In this document: positions 42,987 through 52,500 of the stretch, one piece after another | Layout: each line of letters opens with the position of its first letter | How positions within the stretch are numbered: the stretch's first letter is position 1 | Source: Fuscovulum sp. | GTDB lineage: Bacteria; Pseudomonadota; Alphaproteobacteria; Rhodobacterales; Rhodobacteraceae | DNA: 64,000 nt | Assembly (NCBI GenBank): GCA_035192965.1 | Contig: CP136571.1 | Span: 640,501-704,500 of the forward strand | Direction of reading: 5' to 3' | Program-made: the position numbers and the translations under genes | The notes under the pieces: generated by a model | The model's database searches: none | What the model saw: only the letters and a program-made list of their open reading frames with translations | Told to the model about the DNA's origin: nothing

Positions 42987-44822
42987 ATGGCACGGCGACG
43001 GCGCAGAATTCTGGTCTGGGGGGCGGTTGGGCTGATCTGCCTTGCCATGACCGTGCTGGTCGCCCGGGCGGTGACAAAAAGCTATTTCACAGAAGGCAAC
43101 GGTCGCGCGGAAACCACCCTGCGCCTGGCCGCCAGCGCATTGGAAGGTCACCTGCGCCGGTATGAGGCTTTGCCCGAACTGCTGGCAGACAGCCCCGATA
43201 TCCTGGCCCTTGTGACCCGGCCGTCGGATCCGGCGCAGCGCATGGCGATGAATCGCTGGCTCAAGGGCAAGAACGCGGTGGTCCAATCGTCGGATCTTTA
43301 TGTGATCGATTTGCAGGGCAACACCATCGCAGCGTCGAATTTCGACCAACCCGACAGTTTCATCGGTCAGAACTTTGCCTATCGCCCCTATTTCACCGAA
43401 GCAGCCGCAGGCCGTAAGGGGCGCTTCTTCGCCCTTGGCACCACGTCCGGCGTCCGGGGCTATTACTTTGGCGCCCCCATTCGCGATACGCAGGGGGCGG
43501 TGGCAGGTGTCGTCGCGCTGAAGATCGGGGTGGATGATATCGAGGCCAGCTGGCGCACCTGGGAATACCGCATCATCGTGAGCGATCCCGAAGGCATCGT
43601 CTTCATGTCCACCGATCCGGGCTGGCGCTACAAGGGATTGCTGCCCCTGACCCCCGACCGGCTGGAACGCACCACCGCGTCGCGCCGCTATGCCGAAGCG
43701 CAGCTTGAAGAACTGGTCTTTCAATCCGGCGCAGAGGGGGACTTCCCCCTGATGCGCCTGATGGCCGAAGACGGGTTGGAACATGAATATCTGGTGGCCG
43801 CCCAAGCCATGCCCGAAGCAGGATGGACAGTGCATGTCCTGCTGGATACGGCTTATCTGCGCGGGCAGGCGCGGCTGGCCATGGCGGCCTTTGTCCTTGC
43901 CCTTGCCGTGGCCTTGTCGCTGGCGGTGGTGGTGGCGCAGCGCCGCGCCCGGCTGGCTGAACGCATCGCCATGCAGGCCGCCGCCCAGACCGGGCTGGAG
44001 GTTCTGGTGCAGGAACGGACCGCCGATCTGATGCGGGTCAATCGCCAGATCGAAACAGAGGTGGCCGAACGGCGACTGACCGAACAGGAACTGCGCCGCA
44101 CGCAGGCCGATCTTGTGCAGGCGGGCAAACTGGCCGCGCTGGGGCAGATGTCGGCCGCGCTGAGCCATGAGATCAACCAGCCGCTGGCGGCGGCCCGCAA
44201 CTATGCCGACAGCGCGGCCTTGCTGATCGACCGGGGCGAGACGGGCCGCGCACGCGAAAACATCGGCCAGATCCTTTCGCTGATCGACCGCATGGCCACC
44301 ATTGCGCGGCATCTGCGCAATGTGGCCCGCAAACCGGATGAGGTGCTGAAGGTGCTGGCCGTGCCGGATGTCATCGCGGGGGCAATGCAGATCGTGGATG
44401 CGCGGCTAGAGGCGGCGGGTGCGTCTGTCAGTCTCGAAATTCCCGACGATCTGCCCGCCGTGCGCGGTGGGGCGGTGCGGTTGCAGCAGGTTCTGGTCAA
44501 TGTCCTGAGCAATGCCGCCGATGCGGTGGAAACCCTGCCCGACCGCCGGATCGACCTATCCGCGCGGGCCGAAGGCGGGGGGGTGGTCATCGCCATCCGC
44601 GACCGGGGGCCGGGGGTGCCTGCCGCTATTGCCGACCGGATTTTCGATCCGTTCTTCAGCACCAAGACGGTGGGGTCCGGCCTTGGGCTGGGCCTGTCGA
44701 TCAGCTACAACATCATGAAGGATTTTGGTGGTGACCTGCGGGTCGCGAACCATTCCGATGGTGGCGCGGTGTTCGAGATTGTCCTTCAATCTGCCGACCT
44801 GCGCGAGATGGCGGCGGAATGA
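42987..44822 (+). CDS. dctB: C4-dicarboxylate-type sensor histidine kinase (DctB-like)
   Basis: 611-residue membrane kinase. TM1 at about 8-28, a long periplasmic double-Cache/PAS-like sensor domain (about 40-285) with YVIDLQGNTIAASNFDQPDSFIG, TM2 at about 300-320, coiled-coil linker, HisKA with the phospho-His394 in LSHEINQPLAAARN. HATPase_c motifs: N box NVLSNAADAVE, G1 DRGPGVP, G2 GSGLGLGLSIS. Start at 42987 is favoured by GGACGGGG; an ATG at 42951 adds 12 residues. Overlaps the regulator gene (ATGA). Function: sense periplasmic carboxylates. Confidence 0.88.
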   Translation: MARRRRRILVWGAVGLICLAMTVLVARAVTKSYFTEGNGRAETTLRLAASALEGHLRRYEALPELLADSPDILALVTRPSDPAQRMAMNRWLKGKNAVVQSSDLYVIDLQGNTIAASNFDQPDSFIGQNFAYRPYFTEAAAGRKGRFFALGTTSGVRGYYFGAPIRDTQGAVAGVVALKIGVDDIEASWRTWEYRIIVSDPEGIVFMSTDPGWRYKGLLPLTPDRLERTTASRRYAEAQLEELVFQSGAEGDFPLMRLMAEDGLEHEYLVAAQAMPEAGWTVHVLLDTAYLRGQARLAMAAFVLALAVALSLAVVVAQRRARLAERIAMQAAAQTGLEVLVQERTADLMRVNRQIETEVAERRLTEQELRRTQADLVQAGKLAALGQMSAALSHEINQPLAAARNYADSAALLIDRGETGRARENIGQILSLIDRMATIARHLRNVARKPDEVLKVLAVPDVIAGAMQIVDARLEAAGASVSLEIPDDLPAVRGGAVRLQQVLVNVLSNAADAVETLPDRRIDLSARAEGGGVVIAIRDRGPGVPAAIADRIFDPFFSTKTVGSGLGLGLSISYNIMKDFGGDLRVANHSDGGAVFEIVLQSADLREMAAE

Positions 44823-46162
44823 TGCAGACCGTGCTGCTGATCGACGATGACGCGCAGATGCGCCGATCCACCGAACAGGCGCTGGATCTGGCGGGGCTGC
44901 CGGTGCGCGCTTTCGCCTCGGCCGAAGAGGCGCTGGCGCTGGCCGGGCCGGGGCTGAACGGCGTGGTGGTCAGCGATATCCGCATGCCGGGCATGGATGG
45001 CATGACGCTGCTGCAACGTCTGGCCGAGGTAGACCGCGACCTGCCCGTGATCCTGATTACCGGTCATGCCGAAGTCAGCCTCGCGGTCGAGGCGATGCGG
45101 CGCGGGGCCTATGATTTTCTGGAAAAGCCCTTTGCCGCGCAGGATCTGGTTGCCGTGCTGCGCCGCGCGTTGGAACTGCGCGCGCTGGTCGTGGAAAACC
45201 GCCGTTTGCGTGCGGTGGCAGGCCAGCGCGATGATATCGAGGCGCGGCTTCCCGGGCGCAGCGTGGCGATGACCGACCTGCGCCGCCTGTTGCGCAGCAT
45301 CGGGCCAAGCGAGGCGGACACCCTGATCACCGGGCCAACCGGCGTGGGCAAAGAGGTGGTGGCGCGGGCTATGCATGACCTGTCGCCGCGTGCGGGCAAG
45401 CCCTTCATCGCCATCAACTGCGCGGCCCTGCCCGAGGCGTTGATCGAAAGCGAATTGTTCGGCCATGAGGCGGGGGCCTTTCCCGGCGCCCTGCGCCCGC
45501 GCTTTGGCCGGTTCGAACATGCGCGCGGCGGCACGATCCTGTTGGATGAGATCGGGTCGATGCCGCTGGAATTGCAGGCCAAACTGCTGCGCGTTTTGCA
45601 GGAACGGGTGATCACGCGGCTTGGGTCGAACGATCCGGTCGCGCTGGATGTGCGTTTCATCGCGACAAGCAAGGTCGATCTGGCGGGCGAGGTGGCGGCG
45701 GGGCGGTTCCGCGCGGACCTGTTCTATCGCCTGAACGTGGCAATCCTGCGGGTGCCGCCGGTATCGGCCCGGCGCGAGGATGTGCCGACCCTCTTCCTGC
45801 AATTGGCGCGCGAGGCCGCCGCGCGGCACGGGGTCGAAGATCGCGTCCCATCGCCGGAACTTCTGGCCGATCTTGCGGGGCGCGATTGGCCCGGCAATGT
45901 GCGCGAATTGCGCAATGCCGCCGACCGCTATGTCCTTGGGCTGGACTGGATGGAAAGCGACGGAGAGGAAAGCCCTCGTCTGGCCGATCGGGTGGCCGGG
46001 TTCGAACGCAGCGTGATCGCCGGGGCCATCGCGGCGCATGGCGGGCACCTGCGGCGGGTCTATGAATCGCTGGGGATCAGCCGCAAGACCCTGTACGAAA
46101 AGATGCAGAAACACGGGCTGGACCGGAAGCTGATCCTTGAGGGAGATGAGGCCGAAGGCTGA
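44819..46162 (+). CDS. dctD: Sigma-54-type response regulator (DctD-like), GAFPGA variant
   Basis: 447 residues. Receiver domain with phospho-Asp53 (SDIRMPG), AAA+ domain with Walker A GPTGVGKE at 172-179 and Walker B GGTILLDEIGSM, C-terminal Fis-type helix-turn-helix (YESLGISRKTLYEKMQKHGL). The sigma-54-contacting loop normally GAFTGA reads GAFPGA at 219-224. The Thr is important for sigma-54 activation in studied proteins, so how this one acts is unclear. Start may be either of two adjacent ATGs (44819 or 44822). Paired with the upstream kinase; the TTT transporter genes follow 205 bases later. Confidence 0.88.
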   Translation: MMQTVLLIDDDAQMRRSTEQALDLAGLPVRAFASAEEALALAGPGLNGVVVSDIRMPGMDGMTLLQRLAEVDRDLPVILITGHAEVSLAVEAMRRGAYDFLEKPFAAQDLVAVLRRALELRALVVENRRLRAVAGQRDDIEARLPGRSVAMTDLRRLLRSIGPSEADTLITGPTGVGKEVVARAMHDLSPRAGKPFIAINCAALPEALIESELFGHEAGAFPGALRPRFGRFEHARGGTILLDEIGSMPLELQAKLLRVLQERVITRLGSNDPVALDVRFIATSKVDLAGEVAAGRFRADLFYRLNVAILRVPPVSARREDVPTLFLQLAREAAARHGVEDRVPSPELLADLAGRDWPGNVRELRNAADRYVLGLDWMESDGEESPRLADRVAGFERSVIAGAIAAHGGHLRRVYESLGISRKTLYEKMQKHGLDRKLILEGDEAEG

Positions 46163-46174
46163 CCCGCGCCACCG

Positions 46175-46227
46175 ATGGGTGAAAATCCACCCATGGCTTT
46201 GGCGGCGATGTTTCGGTTTCCACCCAT
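46175..46227. promoter_or_regulatory. Inverted and direct repeats before tctC, candidate DctD sites
   Basis: ATGGGTG at 46175-46181 and CACCCAT at 46188-46194 form a 7-bp inverted repeat around six bases. TCCACCCAT occurs at 46186-46194 and again at 46219-46227, 33 bases apart, on the same face of the helix. Located between the response regulator and tctC, as upstream activator sites would be. I found no convincing -24/-12 element downstream. The inverted repeat could alternatively be a weak terminator for the regulator gene. Confidence 0.4.
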
Positions 46228-46367
46228 TCCCGGCCTTTGCCCTGTAAAAAGCACGCTGTCATGGGACCGTTGCATTTGCCCCGGCCCGCCCTTCGCGCCC
46301 TTGTGTCAGCGACCGTGCGGCCTGAGGAGCGCTGCGCGGCTGACATAGCCACGTTTGGGAGGACACC

Positions 46368-47345
46368 ATGGCATTGACCAAATCGGTCGCCGGCATCGCC
46401 GCCGGCGCAATCCTGACTGCATCCGCCAGCCTTGCGCAGACCTATCCGGAACGGCAGATCACCATGATCGTGCCCTTCGCCGCCGGTGGGCCGACCGATA
46501 CGGTGGGCCGCCTGATCGCCGAAAAGATGTCGGCCGATCTGGGCCAGCAGGTCATCGTTGAAAACGTCGGCGGTGCGGGCGGCACGCTGGGCGCCGGGCA
46601 GGCCGCCACGGCGGAGGCGGATGGCTATACCATCCTGCTACATCACATCGGCATGGCGACCAGCGCCACGCTCTATCGCAACCTTGCCTATAGCCCGACC
46701 GAAGCCTTCGACTATGTCGGTCTGGTCACCGAAGTGCCGATGACCATCGTTGCCCGGGCCGATTTCGAACCGGCCGATTTCGCATCGATGATCAGCTATG
46801 TGAAGGAAAACGCCGACACGATCACCATGGCCAATGCCGGGATCGGGGCGGCGTCGCATCTGTGCGGGATGCTGTTCATGCAGGCGGTCGAAGCCCCCAT
46901 CGTGACCGTGCCTTACAAAGGCACCGGCCCCGCGATGACCGAACTTCTGGGCGGGCAGATTGACATCATGTGCGACCAGACCACCAACACCACCGAACAG
47001 ATCAAGGGTGGTACGATCAAGGCCTATGCGGTGACAACCCCGGCGCGTCTGGACATCTTCCCCGATCTGCCGACTGTGGCCGAAGGCGGCTTTGCCAATA
47101 TGGAAGTGTCGGTCTGGCACGGGCTTTACGCACCCAAAGGCACGCCCGCCGAGGCAACGGCACGGCTGACCCAATCGCTTCAGGTTGCGCTGGCCGATCC
47201 GGATATCGCTGCGAAACTGGCTGACCTGGGCACCGCGCCCTCGCCCGCCGCAGATGCCACGCCTGAGGCGCTGAAGGCCAAGCTGGAAGCCGAGATCGCG
47301 CGCTGGAAGCCGATCATCGAAACCGCAGGCGTCTACGCAGACTAA
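46368..47345 (+). CDS. tctC: TTT transporter substrate-binding protein TctC
   Basis: 325-residue periplasmic binding protein of the Bug/TctC family. Signal peptide to about 23 (ASLA), then YPERQITMIVPFAAGGPTDTVGR, the two typical binding loops. Captures carboxylates (citrate, other tricarboxylates or aromatic acids) for the TctAB membrane part. First gene of the transporter operon. GGGAGGAC ribosome site. Confidence 0.92.
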   Translation: MALTKSVAGIAAGAILTASASLAQTYPERQITMIVPFAAGGPTDTVGRLIAEKMSADLGQQVIVENVGGAGGTLGAGQAATAEADGYTILLHHIGMATSATLYRNLAYSPTEAFDYVGLVTEVPMTIVARADFEPADFASMISYVKENADTITMANAGIGAASHLCGMLFMQAVEAPIVTVPYKGTGPAMTELLGGQIDIMCDQTTNTTEQIKGGTIKAYAVTTPARLDIFPDLPTVAEGGFANMEVSVWHGLYAPKGTPAEATARLTQSLQVALADPDIAAKLADLGTAPSPAADATPEALKAKLEAEIARWKPIIETAGVYAD

Positions 47346-47407
47346 GGCAGGCAGGGGCCGCGGGGTGATCCTGCGGCCCCGGTCCTTTCGGGCGGGGGGA
47401 ATACGCC

Positions 47408-47875
47408 ATGACAAGCTATACCATCGACCGGACAGATGCCGCCGCAGGCGTGCTGTTCATCCTGTTCGGTCTGTTCTTTGGCATCCAGGCGCTGGGGCTG
47501 GAAATCGGCACGGCGTTTCGCATGGGGCCGGGGTATTTTCCGCTGGTGCTGGCCGTTGTGCTGGTGATCTTCGGCGGGCTTATCCTGTTCAACGCGATCA
47601 AGGCCGGCAAGGACAGCCCGTCCATCGGCGGTATCGCCTGGCGGGGGCTTTTGTTCATCCTGCCTGCGCCGATCTTTTTCGGCCTGACAGTGCGGGGGCT
47701 TGGGTTCGTGCCGTCGATCTTTGTGACCACGCTGATCGCGGGTTTGGCATCGCTGAAGATGCGGCCTGTCTATGCGCTCCTTTTGGCGGTCGCGGTGACG
47801 GTGTTCTCGACACTGGTCTTTTCCTATGCGCTGGGGTTGCCATTCCGGCGCTTTGGCCCGTGGCTGCCGTTCTAA
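47408..47875 (+). CDS. tctB: TTT transporter small membrane subunit TctB
   Basis: 155-residue membrane protein with four hydrophobic segments and the GTAFRMGPGYFPLVLAV motif typical of TctB. Partner of TctA. Confidence 0.92.
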   Translation: MTSYTIDRTDAAAGVLFILFGLFFGIQALGLEIGTAFRMGPGYFPLVLAVVLVIFGGLILFNAIKAGKDSPSIGGIAWRGLLFILPAPIFFGLTVRGLGFVPSIFVTTLIAGLASLKMRPVYALLLAVAVTVFSTLVFSYALGLPFRRFGPWLPF

Positions 47876-47885
47876 GGGGGCACGC

Positions 47886-49391
47886 ATGGACCTGATATCC
47901 AATCTGAGCCTTGGCTTTGCCACGGCAGCATCGCCCGAAAACCTGCTGTTCTGCCTGATCGGCGTTATTCTTGGCACGCTGATCGGGGTGCTGCCGGGCA
48001 TTGGCGCCACGGCGACCATCGCCATGCTGCTGCCCATCACCTTTCAGTTGGAGCCGGTGTCATCGCTGATCATGCTGGCGGGCATCTATTACGGCGCGCA
48101 GTATGGCGGGTCGACGACGGCCATCCTGATCAACATGCCGGGCGAAAGCTCTTCGGCCGTGACGGCCATCGACGGCTATCAGATGGCGCGCAAGGGCAAG
48201 GCTGGCACGGCGCTGGCCGTGGCGGCGCTGGGATCGTTCTTTGCCGGGACGGTGGCCACGCTGCTGGTGGCGATCTTTGCCCCGCCGCTGACGGTGATCG
48301 CGCTGAAATTCGGCGCGGCCGAGTATTTCAGCCTGATGGTGCTGGGCCTCGTGTCGGCCATCGCGCTGGCACATGGGTCCATCCTCAAGGCGCTTGCGAT
48401 GACAGTGCTGGGCCTGCTGCTGGGGCTGGTGGGCACCGACATCTATACCGGCGCGCCACGATTCACGATGGGCATCACGGAATATGCGGATGGGCTGAAC
48501 TTCGTGGCGCTGGCCGTGGGCGTGTTCGGCATCGCCGAGATCCTGCGCAACCTTGAAGGCGATCAGGACCGCACGGTTCTGGGCACCAAACTGGCGGGTC
48601 TCTTTCCCAGCCGCGAAGATTTGCGCAAGATCGTGGGGCCAGTGCTGCGCGGCACGGGGATCGGGTCGCTGCTGGGTATCCTGCCCGGTGGCGGCGCGGT
48701 GCTGGCGGCATTCGCCAGCTATACCGTGGAAAAGCGCATGTCCAAAACGCCCGAGGAGTTTGGCCACGGCGCAATCGAAGGCGTGGCCGGTCCGGAATCG
48801 GCCAACAATGCCGGGGCGCAGACATCGTTCATCCCGCTGCTGACGCTGGGCATTCCGGCAAACCCGGTGATGGCGCTGATGGTGGGGGCGATGATCATTC
48901 AGGGCATCGTGCCTGGGCCGAATGTGGCCAGCGAACAACCGGCGCTGTTCTGGGGCGTGATCGCCAGCATGTGGATCGGCAACCTGATGCTGGTGGTGCT
49001 GAACCTGCCGCTGATCGGGCTGTGGGTGCGGCTGTTGAAAGTGCCGTACCACATCCTCTTTCCCATCATCATGGCCTTCTGTTCCATCGGGGTCTACAGC
49101 GTCAACTCCAACGTCTATGACCTCTATGCCGTCGCGTTTTTCGGGCTGATGGGGTATGTGCTGATCAAGCTGCGCTGCGAACCGGCACCCCTTCTGCTGG
49201 GCTTCGTGCTGGGGCCGATGCTGGAGGAAAACCTGCGCCGTGCCATGATTTTGGGCCGGGGGGATGCCACGGTGTTTCTGACCCGCCCGATCAGCCTGAC
49301 GCTGCTGGTACTGACCGTGCTGGTGCTGGTGGTGGTGCTGCTGCCCTCTATCCGCAAGAAGCGCGATGAGGTGTTCGTCGAAGGCGACTGA
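47886..49391 (+). CDS. tctA: TTT transporter large membrane subunit TctA
   Basis: 501-residue membrane protein with about eleven or twelve segments. Signature loops [19 protein letters not shown] and [19 protein letters not shown] are the paired conserved motifs of TctA. Ends in a cytosolic tail. Completes the tctCBA operon. Confidence 0.94.
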   Translation: MDLISNLSLGFATAASPENLLFCLIGVILGTLIGVLPGIGATATIAMLLPITFQLEPVSSLIMLAGIYYGAQYGGSTTAILINMPGESSSAVTAIDGYQMARKGKAGTALAVAALGSFFAGTVATLLVAIFAPPLTVIALKFGAAEYFSLMVLGLVSAIALAHGSILKALAMTVLGLLLGLVGTDIYTGAPRFTMGITEYADGLNFVALAVGVFGIAEILRNLEGDQDRTVLGTKLAGLFPSREDLRKIVGPVLRGTGIGSLLGILPGGGAVLAAFASYTVEKRMSKTPEEFGHGAIEGVAGPESANNAGAQTSFIPLLTLGIPANPVMALMVGAMIIQGIVPGPNVASEQPALFWGVIASMWIGNLMLVVLNLPLIGLWVRLLKVPYHILFPIIMAFCSIGVYSVNSNVYDLYAVAFFGLMGYVLIKLRCEPAPLLLGFVLGPMLEENLRRAMILGRGDATVFLTRPISLTLLVLTVLVLVVVLLPSIRKKRDEVFVEGD

Positions 49392-49399
49392 ACCTGTGC

Positions 49400-49425
49400 T
49401 GCCGCGTCCGGCACAGGACGCGGCA
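49400..49425. terminator. Hairpin between tctA and the RTX gene
   Basis: 10-bp perfect stem TGCCGCGTCC / GGACGCGGCA, loop of six. A competing 7-bp pairing CCTGTGC / GCACAGG shares its loop region. Located between convergent genes; no T-run, so intrinsic termination is uncertain. Confidence 0.45.
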
Positions 49426-49502
49426 ATGCGCAAATCACGCAAGACCTATCGCGGCCTGCTTGTTCCGCCACATCGTCCTGCGTGGGCGGGGCAGGCCGGG
49501 TA

Positions 49503-52500
49503 TCAGTGACGCCGTTGGGCGGGCGCGTCCTGTGCAGGTGCGCGCTGCAAGCCGATGGCAGGGGTGCCGGGCACTGCAAGACGCGGTTTCCGGGCAGTTT
49601 CGGCAGATGATTTGCCCCTGTGCCCACAAGCGCCGCCCATCGCGGCGGTTTTGGCGCCAAAGGCATGCCGTGCCCCCTGCACACTCAGGGCTTTGCGGGC
49701 CAGCGGGTAAAGAGAAAGCCCTGCGCCTTGGGTCACCTGCAGCAAGACATCCAGGACCGCGGCGCAGAGGGCGGGTGCCATCATCTTCAACGCCGTTTCG
49801 CCGGGATAGAAACTTTCGGTCGGCGTGCCGTTCGAGATCAGTACCTGATGCTGTTCCAGCATGATGTGATGGTAAACGACCGAACGGCAGCCGGACATCT
49901 GCAACACGCCCGGCAGACCCACCAAGCTTTTTGCCGGAACGAATACCCCAACAGGGTCGTTCGGTCCCGACAAAAGCACCCGGTGCTGCGGCGAGATCAT
50001 CAGGTCACGGGTCGGTATGCCTTGACCAAGGCTGCCAGCCTTGATGAGGACCGGTTTTGCAGGATGCGGGTCGCGCGACCAATCCTGCGCTGTGGCCCCT
50101 GTCCACACAAGCGCCTGCGCGCCATGGTCAACAGTCAGGACAAGATCGCCAAGGCGCAGATCCTCGACCGGGGTGTCCCCGCCGGGCGTCGCGATCAGGG
50201 TGCCTTTCGCGAAACAGATTACCCCGGTGTTTTCGAACCCAAGCTGATCGGCGGTGACGGGCTGGCCATCCGCGCGACGGATCTGAAGCCCGCCCACCTC
50301 GGCCAATGCCCCGTCATCGGCATGATCGGCGCGCAGCCAATCGATCGGGCGGCGGAATGTGTTGCCGGGATTCGCCGCGTTCCAGGCTGCAAGCGTCGTT
50401 TCGTTGTAGTAGTCGGTCAGGTCGACGAAATCATTGTCGGTCTGGTCGGGTGCGCCGCCGCCTTGAATGCCTCTGCTTGTGTCGAAATCGGTGATGATGT
50501 CGCCGCCGCCATCAACCACAAAGGTATCCGGCCCCGCCCCGCCCGTGAGGGTATCGGCACCAGCGCCACCGATGAGCGTGTCACGGCCCGTGCCACCCGA
50601 AATGATGTTGTTGCCGACGCCGCCTTCGATGAAATCATCGCCCTGGCTGCCGATCAGACTGTCGGCACCGGCATTGCCGATCAGCACAACGCCCCTGGTA
50701 TCGGCGCTTGCATCGACCGTATCGGCCTGATCGGTCAGGATGAACGCCTCGATCTGGCTGAACTGGCCGATATTGCCGCTGCTGTCGGTGTACGTACCGC
50801 TTTCGTCGCCATCAAAGACGATGTTGACCGCAACATTCGCAGGCCGAAAGTCGATCAGGTCAAAATCCGTGTTTCCGGGATCTTCGCCGCCGATCACGGT
50901 CGCATTGCCGTAGCCGATTTCGAAAACATCGGTTCCTGCGCCGCCATCCAGCACCGCGTTTCCGAAACTGTCGACAAGATAGTCGTCGCCCACCCCACCA
51001 AGAAGGGTGTCGCCCGACCCGGTATTGTTGCCTGCGATCAGCGTGTCGTCGCCATCCCCGCCTTCCAGCCGGTCATCGCCATCGCCGCCTTCAAGACGGT
51101 CGCTTCCGGCGCCGCCGAAAAGGATGTCACTTCCGCCGCCCCCCAGAACGGTGTCATTGCCGCGCTGCGTGCTGATCACGTCGGCGGCAGACGTTCCGGT
51201 TACGCTGTCGCTGCCATCGCCGGTGACGACACTTTCGAAATTGGTGAATTGTTGCGTGCCCGCAAGGCCATCATCCACAACACCCGTGGCCATGTTCACG
51301 GACAGGTTGCGGTTGTCGCCGGGATCAAGGGAAAGCGTGTCGTTGCCCGCCCCGCCATCAAGCGTGTCGTCGCCCGAAAAGGTTCCATCAACGATCACAA
51401 GGTCGTCGCCGCCGCCTGCATCGACGAAATCCGACCCTTCGCCCGCGTTGATCGTGTCACTGCCCGTCTTGGGTGGCATGGTCAGAGCGGTGACGGTGAC
51501 ATTGTCGATCAGCACATCGGTAGAGGTGGTTCCGGTCGATGTCGGGTTGGTAAAGCGTAATGTCGTGTTGGCGGTGGTGGCGGTAAATGTGACCGCTCCG
51601 GTCAGGTTCGATCCATCCGTAACCACGATGGTCTGGCTGCCGATCACCACACCGTTGGCATCGACAACCTCGACCAACAGGGTGTGGTTGGCCAATCCGG
51701 CGCCGTTCTCAAAGGCGTTGAACGACAGCCGGTAATCAAAGCCTGCCTCGGTGACAATGGTTTGCTGACCAACGCCGCCAAAGCCTGCGTTGCCTGCGTT
51801 GAAGGCAAGCGCCTGATTGCTGACGAAGGTACCGGTTCCGCTGGTTGTCCAGCCTGCCGTTGTTCCGGTGGCAAAGGTGCCGTTGGTCACAGTTACAGGG
51901 GCTGCTGCCCCGTTGTCGCCGAAGATGCGGTCGTTGCCATCGCCTCCAGTGATGGAGTCGCTGCCACCGCCGCCATGGATAGTGTCGTTGCCCGCACCAC
52001 CATCTACAGTGTCATTGCCCTCATCATCGAAGATGATGTCATTGCCGCTGCCGGCGCTGACGCTGTCATTGCCGCCGCCGGTATCGACGAAATCGTCGCC
52101 GTCGCCGGCATCGATCGTGTCATTTCCATCGGCCAAGGGGGTTTGCGCCGTTACGGTGACGTCGTCGATCATCAGATCGGTTTCGTTGGTGGCCGTCGAT
52201 GTCGGGTTGGTGAACCGGAGCGTGACGTTCGGGGTCTGCGCGGTGAAGGTCAGGTTGATGGTCTGGCTGGTGCCGTTGTTGACAACGACAGTCTGGGTGC
52301 CAATCACTTGGCCGTTCGCATTCAGAACCTCGGCCACCAGCGTGTGGTTGCCGAAACCGGTGCCAACCTCGCGCGCAGTCAGCGACAGTTGGTAGGTCTG
52401 GCCAACCTGAATGGCGATGGTTTGCTGAACGACCCCGGTATAGCCGGTGTTGTTGGCGTTAAATGCCATCGCCTCGTAATAGACAAAGGTGTTGCCGCCG

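Noticed and set aside
46228..46367. Possible sigma-54 promoter (-24/-12) before tctC
   Set aside because: GG and GC dinucleotides at ten-base spacing exist near 46319-46332 but flanking bases match the consensus poorly, so it is not claimed.
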